Part shown: positions 45,611 to 53,995 of the stretch, in pieces
Position numbering within the stretch: the stretch's first letter is position 1
Layout of the letters: each line of letters starts with the position of its first letter
Source: Ramlibacter tataouinensis TTB310
GTDB taxonomy: Bacteria; Pseudomonadota; Gammaproteobacteria; Burkholderiales; Burkholderiaceae_C
Direction of reading: 5' to 3'
Assembly (NCBI RefSeq): GCF_000215705.1
Contig: NC_015677.1
Coordinates: forward strand, 3,422,001 to 3,486,000
DNA: 64,000 nt
The notes under the pieces: generated by a model
The model's database searches: none
What the model was told of the DNA's origin: nothing
The model's input: the letters and a program-made list of their open reading frames with translations, nothing else
Made by a program: the position numbers and the translations under genes

Positions 45611-46684
45611 TTACTGCGCCCGGCCGATCTCGAACAGGCCCGGCACGAACGTGTTGCCGCGAGCGGCTGCGACCACCCCGATGTGGGTGGAGCGGATGGA
45701 GAAGAAGTTGCCCTGGTCCGCGGTCTGGATGCCGACCATTGACGTCGGTCCGATGCCACCCAGCGAATTCACGGTACCTTCGCGCGTCACCGTCGTGCCG
45801 CTCGGCGTCACGCCGCTGGCGCTGTGGGCGGTGGAGGATACCGTGAACGTTCCGGCCGTGCCCAGCGTGTTGACGCCGGTGAAAGTGCCGGCCGCGTAAG
45901 CCGCCGTTTCGGGCGTGCCGACCCAGAAGCGGCGCGACGTGCCAGGCGATATGGTCACGCGCAGGAACACCTTGTCGGAACCGATGCGGGCCACGCGGAA
46001 CCGCATGTTGCCCGTAGCCGTGGCGCCTATGAACTCGTCACCAGAGACGGTGAGCGTTGCGGTCTGCACGGAGGCAGCCGGGCACTGCGCGATGGCATAA
46101 ACCGCGTTGTCCTGGCAATAGCGCAGCGTGCCGGCCGAGGTGATCTCGCCGGAGAAGATGGACGTGTTCGGCGCTACCGACGGCTCGATGATGCGCGCCA
46201 GGAAGTTGTAGGTTCCCACCGCTTCGGCCACGGTCGTGATGAAGTTGCGTGAGGCGATGAAAGTTCCGACGCCGGCGCCGGACGGGAAGCCGCCGACCAC
46301 CGAATCGTCGGCGATCGTGAAGCGGGCCGTGTTGCGCGCTGCGCCGCTCGGGGCCGGCTGGAACAGGTAGCCCGATCCGTCGGCCACGATGGTGCCGGTG
46401 GCGTTGGTGGCGTTGCCGCTGACCGCATAGGTCATGGCGTCGAAATCCAGGCTCAGGGTGTACAGATAGCCGTCGGTGCCGAAGGCCGTGTAGTCGCCAT
46501 TGCGTGCATCAGGCGTTGGCTCGGGCGTTGCTACGGGCAGCGGCTCGGGCGTTGCTGCGGGCGTTGGCTCGGGCGTTGCCGTTCCGCCGCCCCCGCCCCC
46601 GCCCCCGCCCCCGCACGCCGCAATCGCTGCCGCGACGATCCCAGCGCCCAGCCAACGGCCGGCGTACTGCCAAGTTGCTCTCAT
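45611..46684 (-). CDS. Poly-glycine lipoprotein of unknown function
   Basis: A 357-residue lipoprotein. The lipobox 'IAAC' places the modified Cys at residue 24. Ten Gly follow directly, then a Thr-Pro-Glu-Pro repeat linker (to about residue 60). The rest is a beta-rich extracytoplasmic domain with many Thr, Ser and Gly and several 'TFTGVNTLGTAGTFTVSSTA'-like strands. Lipoproteins with this Cys-polyGly start are common in Comamonadaceae. No enzyme motif is seen. A CCCCCG hexamer run on the plus strand at about 46588-46615 encodes the glycines. Confidence 0.8.
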   Translation of the reverse strand: MRATWQYAGRWLGAGIVAAAIAACGGGGGGGGGGTATPEPTPAATPEPLPVATPEPTPDARNGDYTAFGTDGYLYTLSLDFDAMTYAVSGNATNATGTIVADGSGYLFQPAPSGAARNTARFTIADDSVVGGFPSGAGVGTFIASRNFITTVAEAVGTYNFLARIIEPSVAPNTSIFSGEITSAGTLRYCQDNAVYAIAQCPAASVQTATLTVSGDEFIGATATGNMRFRVARIGSDKVFLRVTISPGTSRRFWVGTPETAAYAAGTFTGVNTLGTAGTFTVSSTAHSASGVTPSGTTVTREGTVNSLGGIGPTSMVGIQTADQGNFFSIRSTHIGVVAAARGNTFVPGLFEIGRAQ

Positions 46685-46822
46685 TGCCTCCCCTCCTCGG
46701 GATTTGCTTCACCGCGCAATTCGCGGCGGGGCATCATAGATGCCAGTCCTGCGCAGGCAAAGCGGCTTGCCTGAAAACCAACGCACCCTCCGAAAATTAC
46801 CGCCCGGCGGCACCCTCTCGGT

Positions 46823-47245
46823 TCAGCCGCCCAGCACCGTCACCACGACCCGGCGCTGCTGCGGCCCGGTGCGGTGCTCCCAGAGGTACAGGCCCTGCCA
46901 GGTGCCCAGCAGCAGGCGCCCGCCGGCCACGGGCACGGTGAGCGAAGGCCCGGTCAGCACGCTGCGCGCATGGGCCGCCATGTCGTCCGGCCCCTCCAGG
47001 TCGTGCCGGTAAGCCGGGTCGCCATCGGGCGCCAGGCGCGACAGCACGGTTTCCAGATCGCGGCGCACGTCGGGGTCGGCGTTCTCGGTGATGGCGAGCG
47101 AGCAGCTGGTGTGCAGCACGAACACCTGCGCCAGGCCGGTGCGCACGCCCGAGGCCGCCACCACCTCGGCGACGGCGGCCGTGATGGAGACGGTGCCGCG
47201 GCCGGCGGTCGCGATCTCCAGGGTGCGCTGGGTGACCCGGCTCAT
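46823..47245 (-). CDS. yjbQ: YjbQ family protein (UPF0047; secondary thiamine-phosphate synthase-like)
   Basis: A 140-residue protein matching YjbQ/UPF0047 throughout: 'QVFVLHTSCSLAITENADPDVRRDLE' (the conserved HTS and ENAD motif), 'YRHDLEGPDDMAAHARSVLTGPSLTVPV' and 'LLLGTWQGLYLWEHRTGPQQRRVVVTVLG'. Members show weak thiamine phosphate synthase activity in vitro; the physiological role is uncertain. The start overlaps the end of puuD by 4 bases, so the two are co-translated. Confidence 0.94.
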   Translation of the reverse strand: MSRVTQRTLEIATAGRGTVSITAAVAEVVAASGVRTGLAQVFVLHTSCSLAITENADPDVRRDLETVLSRLAPDGDPAYRHDLEGPDDMAAHARSVLTGPSLTVPVAGGRLLLGTWQGLYLWEHRTGPQQRRVVVTVLGG

Positions 47246-48465
47246 TCCAGCCGCGCACCCTCGCGGAACCACTGCCCGACCAGGGCGCGCTCGGCCTCGG
47301 TCATGCCGGTGGCGTTGTTCATGGGCATGAGGCGCGTGACCACCACCTGCTGGTAGATGGCCTGGGCGTGCTGCTTCACGGCCTGCGGCGTGTCCACCCG
47401 CACGTTCTTCATCTGCAGCTGCTCGCCGTGGCACTGGTAGCAGCGCTGGGCCAGCACCGGCTGCAGCTTTTCGTAGGCGATCGGGCCTGCAGCCCGCACG
47501 GCCCCTGGGCCCGCAGCCGCTGGATCCGCGGCACCCGGCCGGGGCGCCAGCCAGACGGCGGTGCCGGCGATCACGGCCACGCCCGCCAGCGCGTAGGCCA
47601 GCGGATGCCGGTTGCGTCCCAGCTTCCAGCCGTGGCGCAGCACGAAGAACTGGCGGACGGCGGCGCCCGCGGCCATCAGCAGCACCAGCACCAGCCAGTT
47701 GCGCGGATGGCTCCACAGGAAGCTGTAGTGGTTGGAGACCATCGCCAGCAGCACCGGCAGCGTGAAGTACGTGTTGTGCACGCTGCGCTGCTTGCCGCGG
47801 ATGCCGTGGATGGGGTCCACCGGCTGGCCGGCGCGGATGGACGCCACCATCTTCTTCTGGCCCGGGATGATCCAGAACAGCACGTTGGCGCTCATGGCGG
47901 TGGCGATCATGGCGCCCACCAGCAGGAAGGCGGCGCGCCCGGCGAACCAGTGGCAGGCCAGCCAGGACGCGATGCCCACCAGCAGCGCCACCAGCGCGCC
48001 GACGATCGCCTCCCCGTGCTTGCGCCCGCCGAACACACGGCAGATGGCGTCGTACAGGATCCAGAACACCCCCAGGAAGGCCAGCGCCACGGCGACGGCG
48101 GCGCCGGGCGACCAGTCCATCAGCGACTTGTCCACCAGGTAGGTGCCGGCGTTCCACAGGTACGAGACCGTGAACAGCGCGAAGCCGGACAACCAGGTGG
48201 AATAGCTTTCCCAGTAGAACCAGTGCAGGTGCGCCGGCAGCCGGGGCGGCGCGACCGCGAACTTCACCGGGTGGTAGAAGCCGCCGCCATGCACCGCCCA
48301 CAGCTCGCCGCTCACGCCCTGGCGTTGCAAGTCCTCGTCCTGCGGCGGGGTGAGGCTGGCGTCGAGGAAGACGAAGTAGAACGAGGAGCCTATCCAGGCG
48401 ATGGCGGTGACGACGTGCAGCCAGCGCAGCAGCAGGTTGGCCCAGTCCAGAAGGTAGCTTTCCAT
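47242..48465 (-). CDS. puuD: Urate hydroxylase PuuD (membrane urate oxidase with C-terminal cytochrome c)
   Basis: A 407-residue protein with about eight transmembrane helices in residues 10-300 (DUF989/urate oxidase N-terminal type: 'HVVTAIAWIGSSFYFVFLDASL', 'LHWFYWESYSTWLSGFALFTVSYL') and a C-terminal cytochrome c domain with heme motif CYQCH at 342-346 and Met ligands in 'RLMPMNNATGMT'. It oxidises urate to 5-hydroxyisourate, passing electrons to the respiratory chain. It fills the step between XdhAB and UraH. A possible regulatory box lies about 115 bases upstream. Confidence 0.95.
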   Translation of the reverse strand: MESYLLDWANLLLRWLHVVTAIAWIGSSFYFVFLDASLTPPQDEDLQRQGVSGELWAVHGGGFYHPVKFAVAPPRLPAHLHWFYWESYSTWLSGFALFTVSYLWNAGTYLVDKSLMDWSPGAAVAVALAFLGVFWILYDAICRVFGGRKHGEAIVGALVALLVGIASWLACHWFAGRAAFLLVGAMIATAMSANVLFWIIPGQKKMVASIRAGQPVDPIHGIRGKQRSVHNTYFTLPVLLAMVSNHYSFLWSHPRNWLVLVLLMAAGAAVRQFFVLRHGWKLGRNRHPLAYALAGVAVIAGTAVWLAPRPGAADPAAAGPGAVRAAGPIAYEKLQPVLAQRCYQCHGEQLQMKNVRVDTPQAVKQHAQAIYQQVVVTRLMPMNNATGMTEAERALVGQWFREGARLE

Positions 48466-48579
48466 GGCGGTTGCCCATCAGGCCTGCTCACCACCGCGGG
48501 CGCTCTGAGCAGAGGAAGGCCGCGCACCCATGGGCCGGCGGGGTGCCGGCCCGGCGCCGCTGCGGCGACAGCAGCCGCA

Positions 48580-48590
48580 GTGTATGCAAC
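48580..48590. promoter_or_regulatory. Possible purine-regulon box upstream of puuD
   Basis: The sequence GTGTATGCAAC lies between xdhC and puuD. Its first nine bases match the AGTGTATACA palindrome found between uraH and puuE at one mismatch. GTATAC-centred sites are typical of GntR-type regulators. The shared occurrence before two urate-pathway genes is the only support. Confidence 0.3.
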
Positions 48591-48592
48591 TT

Positions 48593-49396
48593 CTAGGGCG
48601 CCGCGGCGCCGCGGCGCTGCTGCAGCAGCTGCGCGGCCACGGCAACCGCGATCACTTCCGGTTCCTTGCCGGCGATGCCCGGCAGGCCGATGGGACAGGT
48701 GACCTGGGCCAGCTCGCCGTGGCTGAAGCCGCGGTCCGCAAGCCGGTGCCGGAAGGTCGCCCACTTGGTGGCGCTGCCGATCAGGCCGATGAAGGGCAGG
48801 TCGGCGCGCTCGCGCCGGCGGCGCAGGCAGGCGGCCACGATGTCCAGGTCCTCGGCGTGGCTGAAGCTCATGATCAGCACCTGGGAGGCCGGCGCGAGAT
48901 CGGCCACCGCGGCCTGCACCGGGTCGGAATGCTCGCAATGCACGCCGGGCGGCAGCTGCACGGGAAAGATCTCGTCGCGGCTGTCGATCCACCGCACCTC
49001 GAAGGGCAACCCGCCCAGCACCTGCACCAGGGCCCGTCCCACGTGGCCGCCGCCGAACAGGGCGACGGGCGGATGAGGAACCGCCAGGCGTTGCCGAAGC
49101 GCCGGCAGGTCGCCGGGCTCGAACCGGCTGTAGCGCAGATGCATCACGCCGCCGCAGCACTGGCCCAGGCTGGGGCCGAGCGCGCAGCGCTGTTGCTCCG
49201 ACGGCACACCGGCACCGGCCAGCAGGGACCGCGCATGCGCGATGGCCTGGAACTCCAGCTGGCCGCCGCCGATGGTGCCGTGCACGGTGTCGGCCGTCAC
49301 CGCCATCCAGGTGCCGGCCTCTCGCGGAACGGACCCCTGGGTGGCCATCACCTCCACCACGATACCGGCCGAGACGATTAAAGAGAAATCATTCAT
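48593..49396 (-). CDS. xdhC: Xanthine dehydrogenase accessory protein
   Basis: A 267-residue protein. The N-terminal XdhC domain has 'VVEVMATQGSVPREAGTWMAV' and 'TIGGGQLEFQAI', followed by the conserved Cys pair in 'GPSLGQCCGGVMHL'. The C-terminal Rossmann domain has 'VALFGGGHVGRALVQVL' near residues 110-127 and 'LIGSATKWATFRHRLADRGF'. XdhC binds the molybdenum cofactor and inserts it, with sulfuration, into XdhB. The N-terminus is somewhat shorter than usual. The start is the ATG encoding MNDFSL. Confidence 0.92.
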   Translation of the reverse strand: MNDFSLIVSAGIVVEVMATQGSVPREAGTWMAVTADTVHGTIGGGQLEFQAIAHARSLLAGAGVPSEQQRCALGPSLGQCCGGVMHLRYSRFEPGDLPALRQRLAVPHPPVALFGGGHVGRALVQVLGGLPFEVRWIDSRDEIFPVQLPPGVHCEHSDPVQAAVADLAPASQVLIMSFSHAEDLDIVAACLRRRRERADLPFIGLIGSATKWATFRHRLADRGFSHGELAQVTCPIGLPGIAGKEPEVIAVAVAAQLLQQRRGAAAP

Positions 49397-49538
49397 GGAC
49401 GGGCCGGTGAACTGTGGTTTCGAACGCAAGTGAATGCATCATTTCGTAACCAGCATCGTCTAAATCTTGCAGCTTGCATTCAAGCTCGCGTTCAATAGCT
49501 CAGCCGCAGTCTGACGGCGTAATTTGAGGAGAGAGATC

Positions 49539-50051
49539 ATGATGCAAGCTCGCACCCTGCGCCGCCTGCTCACCATTGCAACCATGGGCGCAGCCGCGCT
49601 GCTGGCGGCCTGCAGTTCGGCACCGCCGGCCCCCGCCCCCGCAAAATCCCCCGAGCCGGCCGTGGCCGTGCCTGCGCCGCGGCCCGGTCCGGCGGCCACG
49701 CCGAAGAACGCCTCCGCGGCCGCGGACGCCCGGGCCTACCGCCAGGATGCCGCCAAGCACCTGTACGGCCTGAACAAGAGCCGCATCTACAAGGGCCGCA
49801 TGCCGCCCCTGCTGTACGCCATTGGCGTGCTGCAGGTCGAGGTGGACGGCAACGGCGGCGTGCAGAACATCAGCTGGATGCGCGCGCCGAACCACGCGCC
49901 CGAGGTGGTCGCCGAGATCGAGCGCACCGTGCGCGCCGCCGCCCCCTTCCCTGTTCCGGCCCGCATGGGCAAGGTGGTCTACACCGACACCTGGCTGTGG
50001 CACAAGAGCGGCCGCTTCCAGCTGGACACCCTCACCGAAGGACAGGACTGA
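49539..50051 (+). CDS. Lipoprotein with TonB C-terminal-like domain
   Basis: A 170-residue lipoprotein: lipobox 'ALLAAC' with Cys25, an Ala/Pro-rich linker to about residue 65, and a C-terminal domain 'LYGLNKSRIYKGRMPPLLYAIGVLQVEVDGNGGVQNISWMRAP' followed by 'VVAEIERTVRAAAPFPVPA'. This matches the energy-transducer TonB C-terminal fold without a membrane-spanning TonB N-terminus. The role is unknown. GAGGAGAGAG sits 4 bases before the ATG. A terminator follows. Confidence 0.8.
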   Translation: MMQARTLRRLLTIATMGAAALLAACSSAPPAPAPAKSPEPAVAVPAPRPGPAATPKNASAAADARAYRQDAAKHLYGLNKSRIYKGRMPPLLYAIGVLQVEVDGNGGVQNISWMRAPNHAPEVVAEIERTVRAAAPFPVPARMGKVVYTDTWLWHKSGRFQLDTLTEGQD

Positions 50052-50072
50052 GGTCAAGGCTCCACTGACATC

Positions 50073-50101
50073 AAGGCCGGCATTGCCGGCCTTTTTCTTT
50101 T
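50073..50101 (+). terminator. Rho-independent terminator after the TonB-like lipoprotein gene
   Basis: A 10-bp dyad, AAGGCCGGCA and its complement, without a spacer is followed directly by TTTTTCTTTT. It begins 21 bases after the stop codon. A textbook terminator. Confidence 0.9.
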
Positions 50102-50134
50102 AGACGCTATTAGGCGGTAACCGCCCATAGATGA

Positions 50135-50162
50135 GCCGCGAGGGTACTCCTACCCTCGCGGC
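50135..50162 (+). repeat. Perfect 12-bp hairpin directly before a start codon
   Basis: GCCGCGAGGGTA-CTCC-TACCCTCGCGGC ends on the base before the ATG at 50163. A smaller hairpin GGCGGTAACCGCC lies just upstream at 50113-50125. Such a stem would hide the ribosome binding site of the following gene, so it may be either a control hairpin or the end of a repeated element that includes the gene. Confidence 0.6.
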
Positions 50163-50560
50163 ATGTCATCACGCATCCCTTCATCGCTCAACTGGCTCGT
50201 CGATCGACGACGTGCCGTGGCCGGCCTCCTCAACGCTGCAAAGAGGCGCCGCAAGCAACTGCTCGAGACGCACGAAAAGCAGCTGCAGAAGCAGTGCAAC
50301 CAGATGAGCCTGGAGATCCAGGCACTCCAGCGGGACTTGGCCGCTCTGGACCACTCGATTCGCCACCACGAGATCCAGGTGGACACGTCCAAGCTGGGCG
50401 CAACCCAAATCCAAGAAGCGCCAAGGCGGCTCGCGTATCGAGTCACGACACGGGCCATCCTGACCGCGCTTGCTCAAGCCAAGCCGAAGGCACCCAACAC
50501 CGACACGGTGGCCAGCTTTGTCTGTGTGAGCTGCGAGCTCAATCCTAGCGCGGAGGAGTA
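50163..50560 (+). pseudogene. Truncated coiled-coil plus winged-helix protein
   Basis: The frame starts 'MSSRIPSSLNWLVDRRRAVAG'. Residues 15-75 form a strong coiled coil rich in Gln, Leu, Arg and Lys ('KQLQKQCNQMSLEIQALQRDLAALDHSIRHHEIQVD'), and residues 85-130 look like the start of a winged helix ('TTRAILTALAQAKPKAPNTDTVASFVCV'). The frame then runs, near base 50560, into the antisense of a transposase remnant, and its last 20 or so residues are not native. I recall full-length relatives with a complete C-terminal winged helix in other Burkholderiales, but cannot confirm. Confidence 0.55.
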
Positions 50561-50886
50561 CGACTCGGCCTGTTGTCGTTCACGCCGTCGTCACTGCAGT
50601 ACTCGCGCGGGTGCACCACGCTGCGATGGTTGAACCAGCGAGACAGCTGCGTGAACGCGTTGCTCTCGTCGGTCATGACGATCGAGCCTGGTGTCACGTA
50701 GCTTTGCGCAAAGCGCATCATGTCGGCTTCGTTCTCGCTGGTGGCAATGTACACGAGGGTGCGGCGAGCACCCTTGCCCGGCTCTGGATACAACTCCCGC
50801 AGCACGTACACCGAGCGGCACTTCCTTTTGCGGATGAGATTGGCGCGATCCGCGGCCGCCATCTGCAAGCGACGCTTGTTGCGCAT
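50560..50886 (-). pseudogene. IS1595-family (ISXO2-like) transposase fragment
   Basis: A minus-strand open frame of 113 residues whose middle matches the DDE domain of ISXO2-like transposases: 'RSVYVLRELYPEPGKGARRTLVYIATSE', 'YVTPGSIVMTDESNAFTQLSRWFNHRSVVHPREY'. The Asp of 'MTDES' would be one catalytic residue. The zinc-ribbon N-terminus, the first catalytic Asp and everything after 'DDGVNDN' are missing. No inverted repeats of an intact insertion sequence are visible. Its insertion or deletion truncated the coiled-coil gene. Confidence 0.65.
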
Positions 50887-50903
50887 GGAGCGCGCGCCTT
50901 CGA

Positions 50904-51638
50904 TCAGAACTCCTGCTGCCAGGACACGCGCAGGCGCCAGTCCGTGGCGCTGTCGCGCAGGCCGGCGCCTACTCCGAAGCCGAGAACACCCTCGCCAACC
51001 TTCTGCCGCAGGCCCGCTTCGAGCAGGCGGTCGTGGCGGCCCCGCTCACGGGCCTGCTCGACCACGTAGTCGGCCAGCAACAGCGTGCCGCCGCGCAGCT
51101 GGACGTCGTAGCCGACGACCAAGCCGCGCCGGTTGCTGCGCTCGTTCGGCCGCGGCTCCTGGTTGTTCTCCAGCAGCGCGTTGAGGTGCACGCGGTGGCG
51201 CTCGGCCAGTGTCTTCGTAGCCAGCAGCTTGAAGCGCGTGTCCAGCCCTTCGCTGTCGCGGCCGGTGGGCAGGTCCAGCCGGAGGGACGCCCCCAAGGAC
51301 GGCAGCCAGCCGGCCTCATCGTTGAACTTGCCTTGAAGCCCCAGGCGGACATCACCGCTCGTGGCACGCGACGCGGAGCCGCCGATGACCGGGACAGTGA
51401 CGCTGGCCTGCCAGCCTTCCGCAATGCCGGCCTTCAGCTGGGGGTCGAGTCGGGCGCGGTGGTCGCCGGCGGCCGTGCGTTCGGCGGCCGTCGACAGTTG
51501 GGCCGTTCGCTTGCCCCTGCCGGTCACGGTCGTGTCGTCCACCGTCAGCGGCGCGCCCTCGGAGATGTCCTCCGGCGTGGCGGCAACGGCTTGGGCGACG
51601 GCAACTGTCGCGAGCAGGGGTATAACGAGGCGGAGCAT
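50904..51638 (-). CDS. Exported beta-rich protein, probably outer-membrane (transporter-like)
   Basis: A 244-residue protein with a signal peptide (residues 1-20, ending 'AVAA'). The body has alternating strands typical of outer-membrane barrels: 'WQASVTVPVIGG', 'GDVRLGLQGKFN', 'LGASLRLDLPTG', 'DTRFKLLATKTL', 'RHRVHLNALLEN', 'LRVSWQQEF'. It ends in Phe, as barrel proteins do. The pattern resembles the MetA/phenol-pathway type of channel family. The function is not known. Start is the ATG encoding MLRLVIPLL. Confidence 0.65.
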   Translation of the reverse strand: MLRLVIPLLATVAVAQAVAATPEDISEGAPLTVDDTTVTGRGKRTAQLSTAAERTAAGDHRARLDPQLKAGIAEGWQASVTVPVIGGSASRATSGDVRLGLQGKFNDEAGWLPSLGASLRLDLPTGRDSEGLDTRFKLLATKTLAERHRVHLNALLENNQEPRPNERSNRRGLVVGYDVQLRGGTLLLADYVVEQARERGRHDRLLEAGLRQKVGEGVLGFGVGAGLRDSATDWRLRVSWQQEF

Positions 51639-52638
51639 GCGGCTTTTTGAAGATGGGGCAGGGCAGCGTAAGCAAAGCGCCGTCACCCGTGGGGCGGATC
51701 CTCACCGCCGAGCGTGTGACTCCTGTGTCGGTATGCGACGCGGGCCTATGTGGCTAGCGACTTCGAGTCGCGTACTCAAGCAGTTTGCCGACCCCCATGA
51801 GTCAACCCCGCAGGCCACGTTGGTTCATCAAGGTGACCGCCAAAGGGTACGAAGCTACGCCTCCTCACTCGCTGCAGCCTTGTGAGCCAAAGTCCCAATC
51901 CACTAACGCCAAACAGGTTTATTCCACAGGGACGCACAACTGCCTCCGCGCCTGTGGCCCTCCTGGTTTTGGCCGGTCAATCCCGATGTTAGGGCGGTTC
52001 CAGACAGGTCGGTTCAGTGCGAGATGTCTGCTATGAGTCGAAGGCAGACATGGGCTGCAAGGCGGAGAGTTGGCACAGTAGATCGGCATGCTAGTCATGG
52101 GCGCTTGCACCTACTCGCGCCCGCGATCCACGTTCATGTGCAGCAACACGATCGCGCTGCTGCGCGCGTTGCGAGTTCAGATGCCTCGTCGTTAGCGGCA
52201 AGCGGATTTCAACGCACGCGCTGACTAGCTCGACGTCAGCGCCGGATGCGCGCCACGTCGCACCGACAGCCGCAGCATCCGTTCAAGCTCGTCTTTTTCC
52301 AGAGCTAGTGCACCTGCAACACTGAGGTGGTGCGCGGCCCCGTAGAAAGGCACGCCGCCGGCGTTGACTTAGCAGGTATCCCGGCACAGCCTGTCAGGGG
52401 TCAATGTAACGACATTGGGCGTTCTCCTGAAGCTGGCCGACCGCTTGCAAAATCGCGGCGTTCGTCTCGCGCTATGCGGCCAGGGGTGGCCGTGAGGTGC
52501 TACTCAGCACCGCCGATGAGATACCTGAGTAGCACCTCAGCACTCACACCTGTGAGGCGCTCCTGCACTCACCTATACCGGACCTGCTACCTTTTTAGTT
52601 ATTTGAAGTTCATGGGGCAATAGCCACCTAATAGCGTT
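51639..52638. other. Gene-free stretch of about 1 kb with hairpins
   Basis: No frame here encodes a recognisable protein, and the base composition is lower in G+C than flanking DNA. Two dyads stand out. ATGTCTGC and GCAGACAT (52024-52031, 52044-52051) enclose a 12-base loop. A perfect 15-bp arm TGAGGTGCTACTCAG (52493-52507) pairs with 52525-52539 and is followed at once by CTCACACCTGTGAG (52543-52556). The stretch looks like degraded DNA with surviving palindromic elements. Confidence 0.6.
52493..52556. repeat. Nested inverted repeats downstream of uraH
   Basis: A perfect 15-bp dyad with a 17-base loop (52493-52539) is followed by the palindrome CTCACA-CC-TGTGAG (52543-52556) and a further GTGAG...CTCAC pair. 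No T-run follows on either strand, so a standard rho-independent terminator is not supported. The shared TGAG/CTCA half-units suggest a protein-binding or REP-like array. Confidence 0.6.
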
Positions 52639-52995
52639 TTACGACCCCCGGTACGTGGAGTAGCTCCACGGGCTGACCAGCAGCGGCACGTGGTAATGCG
52701 CCGCCGGGTCGGCGATGCCGAAGTCCAGCGCCACCTGGTCCAGGAAGGGCGGCTCGGGCAGTTCCACGCCCCGGCCGCGGAAATAGCCCGCCACCTCGAA
52801 TACCAGCCGGTAGGTGCCGGCGCGCACGCTGGCGCCGTCCAGCAGCGGCCCGTCCGGGGCGCGGCCATCGGCGTTCAGCTCGACGTGTTTCAGCAGGCGG
52901 GCCTGGCCGCCCGCGCCGGTGGCATACAGCGCCACCCGCATGCCCGCCGCGGGGCGGCCATGCGCGGTGTCCAGAACGTGGGTGCTCAGGCCCAT
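52639..52995 (-). CDS. uraH: 5-Hydroxyisourate hydrolase
   Basis: A 118-residue transthyretin-related enzyme. The N-terminal '[22 protein letters not shown]' (His in the THVLD motif), the central Arg in '[13 protein letters not shown]' and the C-terminal '[19 protein letters not shown]' are the defining residues; the final YRGS is diagnostic and distinguishes it from transthyretin. It hydrolyses 5-hydroxyisourate, the PuuD product, to OHCU, the UraD substrate. It is divergent from puuE with a 60-base gap. Confidence 0.96.
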   Translation of the reverse strand: MGLSTHVLDTAHGRPAAGMRVALYATGAGGQARLLKHVELNADGRAPDGPLLDGASVRAGTYRLVFEVAGYFRGRGVELPEPPFLDQVALDFGIADPAAHYHVPLLVSPWSYSTYRGS

Positions 52996-53020
52996 GGTCG
53001 GCTCCAGAATGGTCGACGGA

Positions 53021-53032
53021 AGTGTATACAGT
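53021..53032. promoter_or_regulatory. GTATAC palindrome between uraH and puuE
   Basis: The site AGTGTATACAGT, with core palindrome TGTATACA at 53023-53030, lies in the middle of the 60-base divergent gap between uraH and puuE. It resembles the operator core of GntR-family regulators, many of which control purine catabolism. No such regulator gene is visible in the window. Confidence 0.4.
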
Positions 53033-53055
53033 CGGGCGGCCCTGCCCTGAACGCC

Positions 53056-53994
53056 ATGCATTACGACAGCACCGCCCCCTACCCCCGCGACCTGGCCGGC
53101 TACGGCCGCCATCCACCGCACGCCAGGTGGCCCGGTGGCGCCCGCATCGCGGTGCAGTTCGTGCTGAACTACGAGGAAGGCGGCGAGAACTGCGTGCTGC
53201 ATGGCGATGCCGGCTCCGAGCAGTTCCTCTCCGAGATGTTCAATCCCGCGGCCTACCCCGGGCGGCACCTGAGCATGGAAGGCATCTACGAGTACGGCTC
53301 GCGGGTCGGCGTGTGGCGGCTGCTGCGCGAATTCGAGCAGCGCCGGCTGCCGCTGACCGTGTTCGGCGTGACCAGCGCGCTGCAGCGCCATCCGGAAGTG
53401 ACGCAGGCCTTTGTCGAGCTGGGCCACGAGATCGCCTGCCACGGCTGGAAGTGGATCCACTACCAGACCATCGACGAAGCCACCGAGCGCGAGCACATGC
53501 GGCTGGCCATGGACGGCATCCGCCAGCTCACCGGCGAGCGGCCGCTGGGCTGGTACACCGGGCGCGACAGCCCCAACACGCGCCGGCTGGTCGCCGACTT
53601 CGGGGGCTTCGCCTACGACAGCGACTACTACGGCGACGACCTGCCGTTCTGGATGAAGGTGCGCAGGACCGACGGCGCCGTGGTGCCGCACCTGGTCGTG
53701 CCCTACACGCTGGACTGCAACGACATGCGCTTCGCCCTGCCCCAGGGCTACTCGCATGCGGATCCCTTCTTCCAGTACCTGCGCGACAGCTTCGACGTGC
53801 TGTACGCCGAGGGCGAGGAGGCGCCCAGGATGATGAGCATAGGCATGCACTGCCGCCTGCTCGGACGCCCCGGACGCATCACCGCGCTGCAGCGTTTCCT
53901 CGACCATATCGCGGCGCACGACCGCGTCTGGGTGTGCCGGCGCATCGACATCGCGCGCCACTGGACCCAGGTCCATCCCTACCAGCAGGCCTGA
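53056..53994 (+). CDS. puuE: Allantoinase PuuE (polysaccharide-deacetylase-like)
   Basis: A 312-residue enzyme of the PuuE type, unrelated to the amidohydrolase-type allantoinase. Motifs are '[27 protein letters not shown]', '[28 protein letters not shown]', '[17 protein letters not shown]' (His pair), '[15 protein letters not shown]' and '[29 protein letters not shown]'. It opens the ring of S-allantoin to give allantoate. The next gene starts 1 base after its stop. Confidence 0.96.
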   Translation: MHYDSTAPYPRDLAGYGRHPPHARWPGGARIAVQFVLNYEEGGENCVLHGDAGSEQFLSEMFNPAAYPGRHLSMEGIYEYGSRVGVWRLLREFEQRRLPLTVFGVTSALQRHPEVTQAFVELGHEIACHGWKWIHYQTIDEATEREHMRLAMDGIRQLTGERPLGWYTGRDSPNTRRLVADFGGFAYDSDYYGDDLPFWMKVRRTDGAVVPHLVVPYTLDCNDMRFALPQGYSHADPFFQYLRDSFDVLYAEGEEAPRMMSIGMHCRLLGRPGRITALQRFLDHIAAHDRVWVCRRIDIARHWTQVHPYQQA

Positions 53995-53995
53995 C

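Noticed and set aside
46754..46773. Hairpin CAGGCAA...TTGCCTG considered as a terminator for yjbQ
   Set aside because: No T-run follows on the minus strand and the stem is only 7 bp.
51785..52036. 83-residue plus-strand frame in the gene-free stretch
   Set aside because: No recognisable domain, ribosome binding site or neighbour linkage; composition like translated intergenic DNA.
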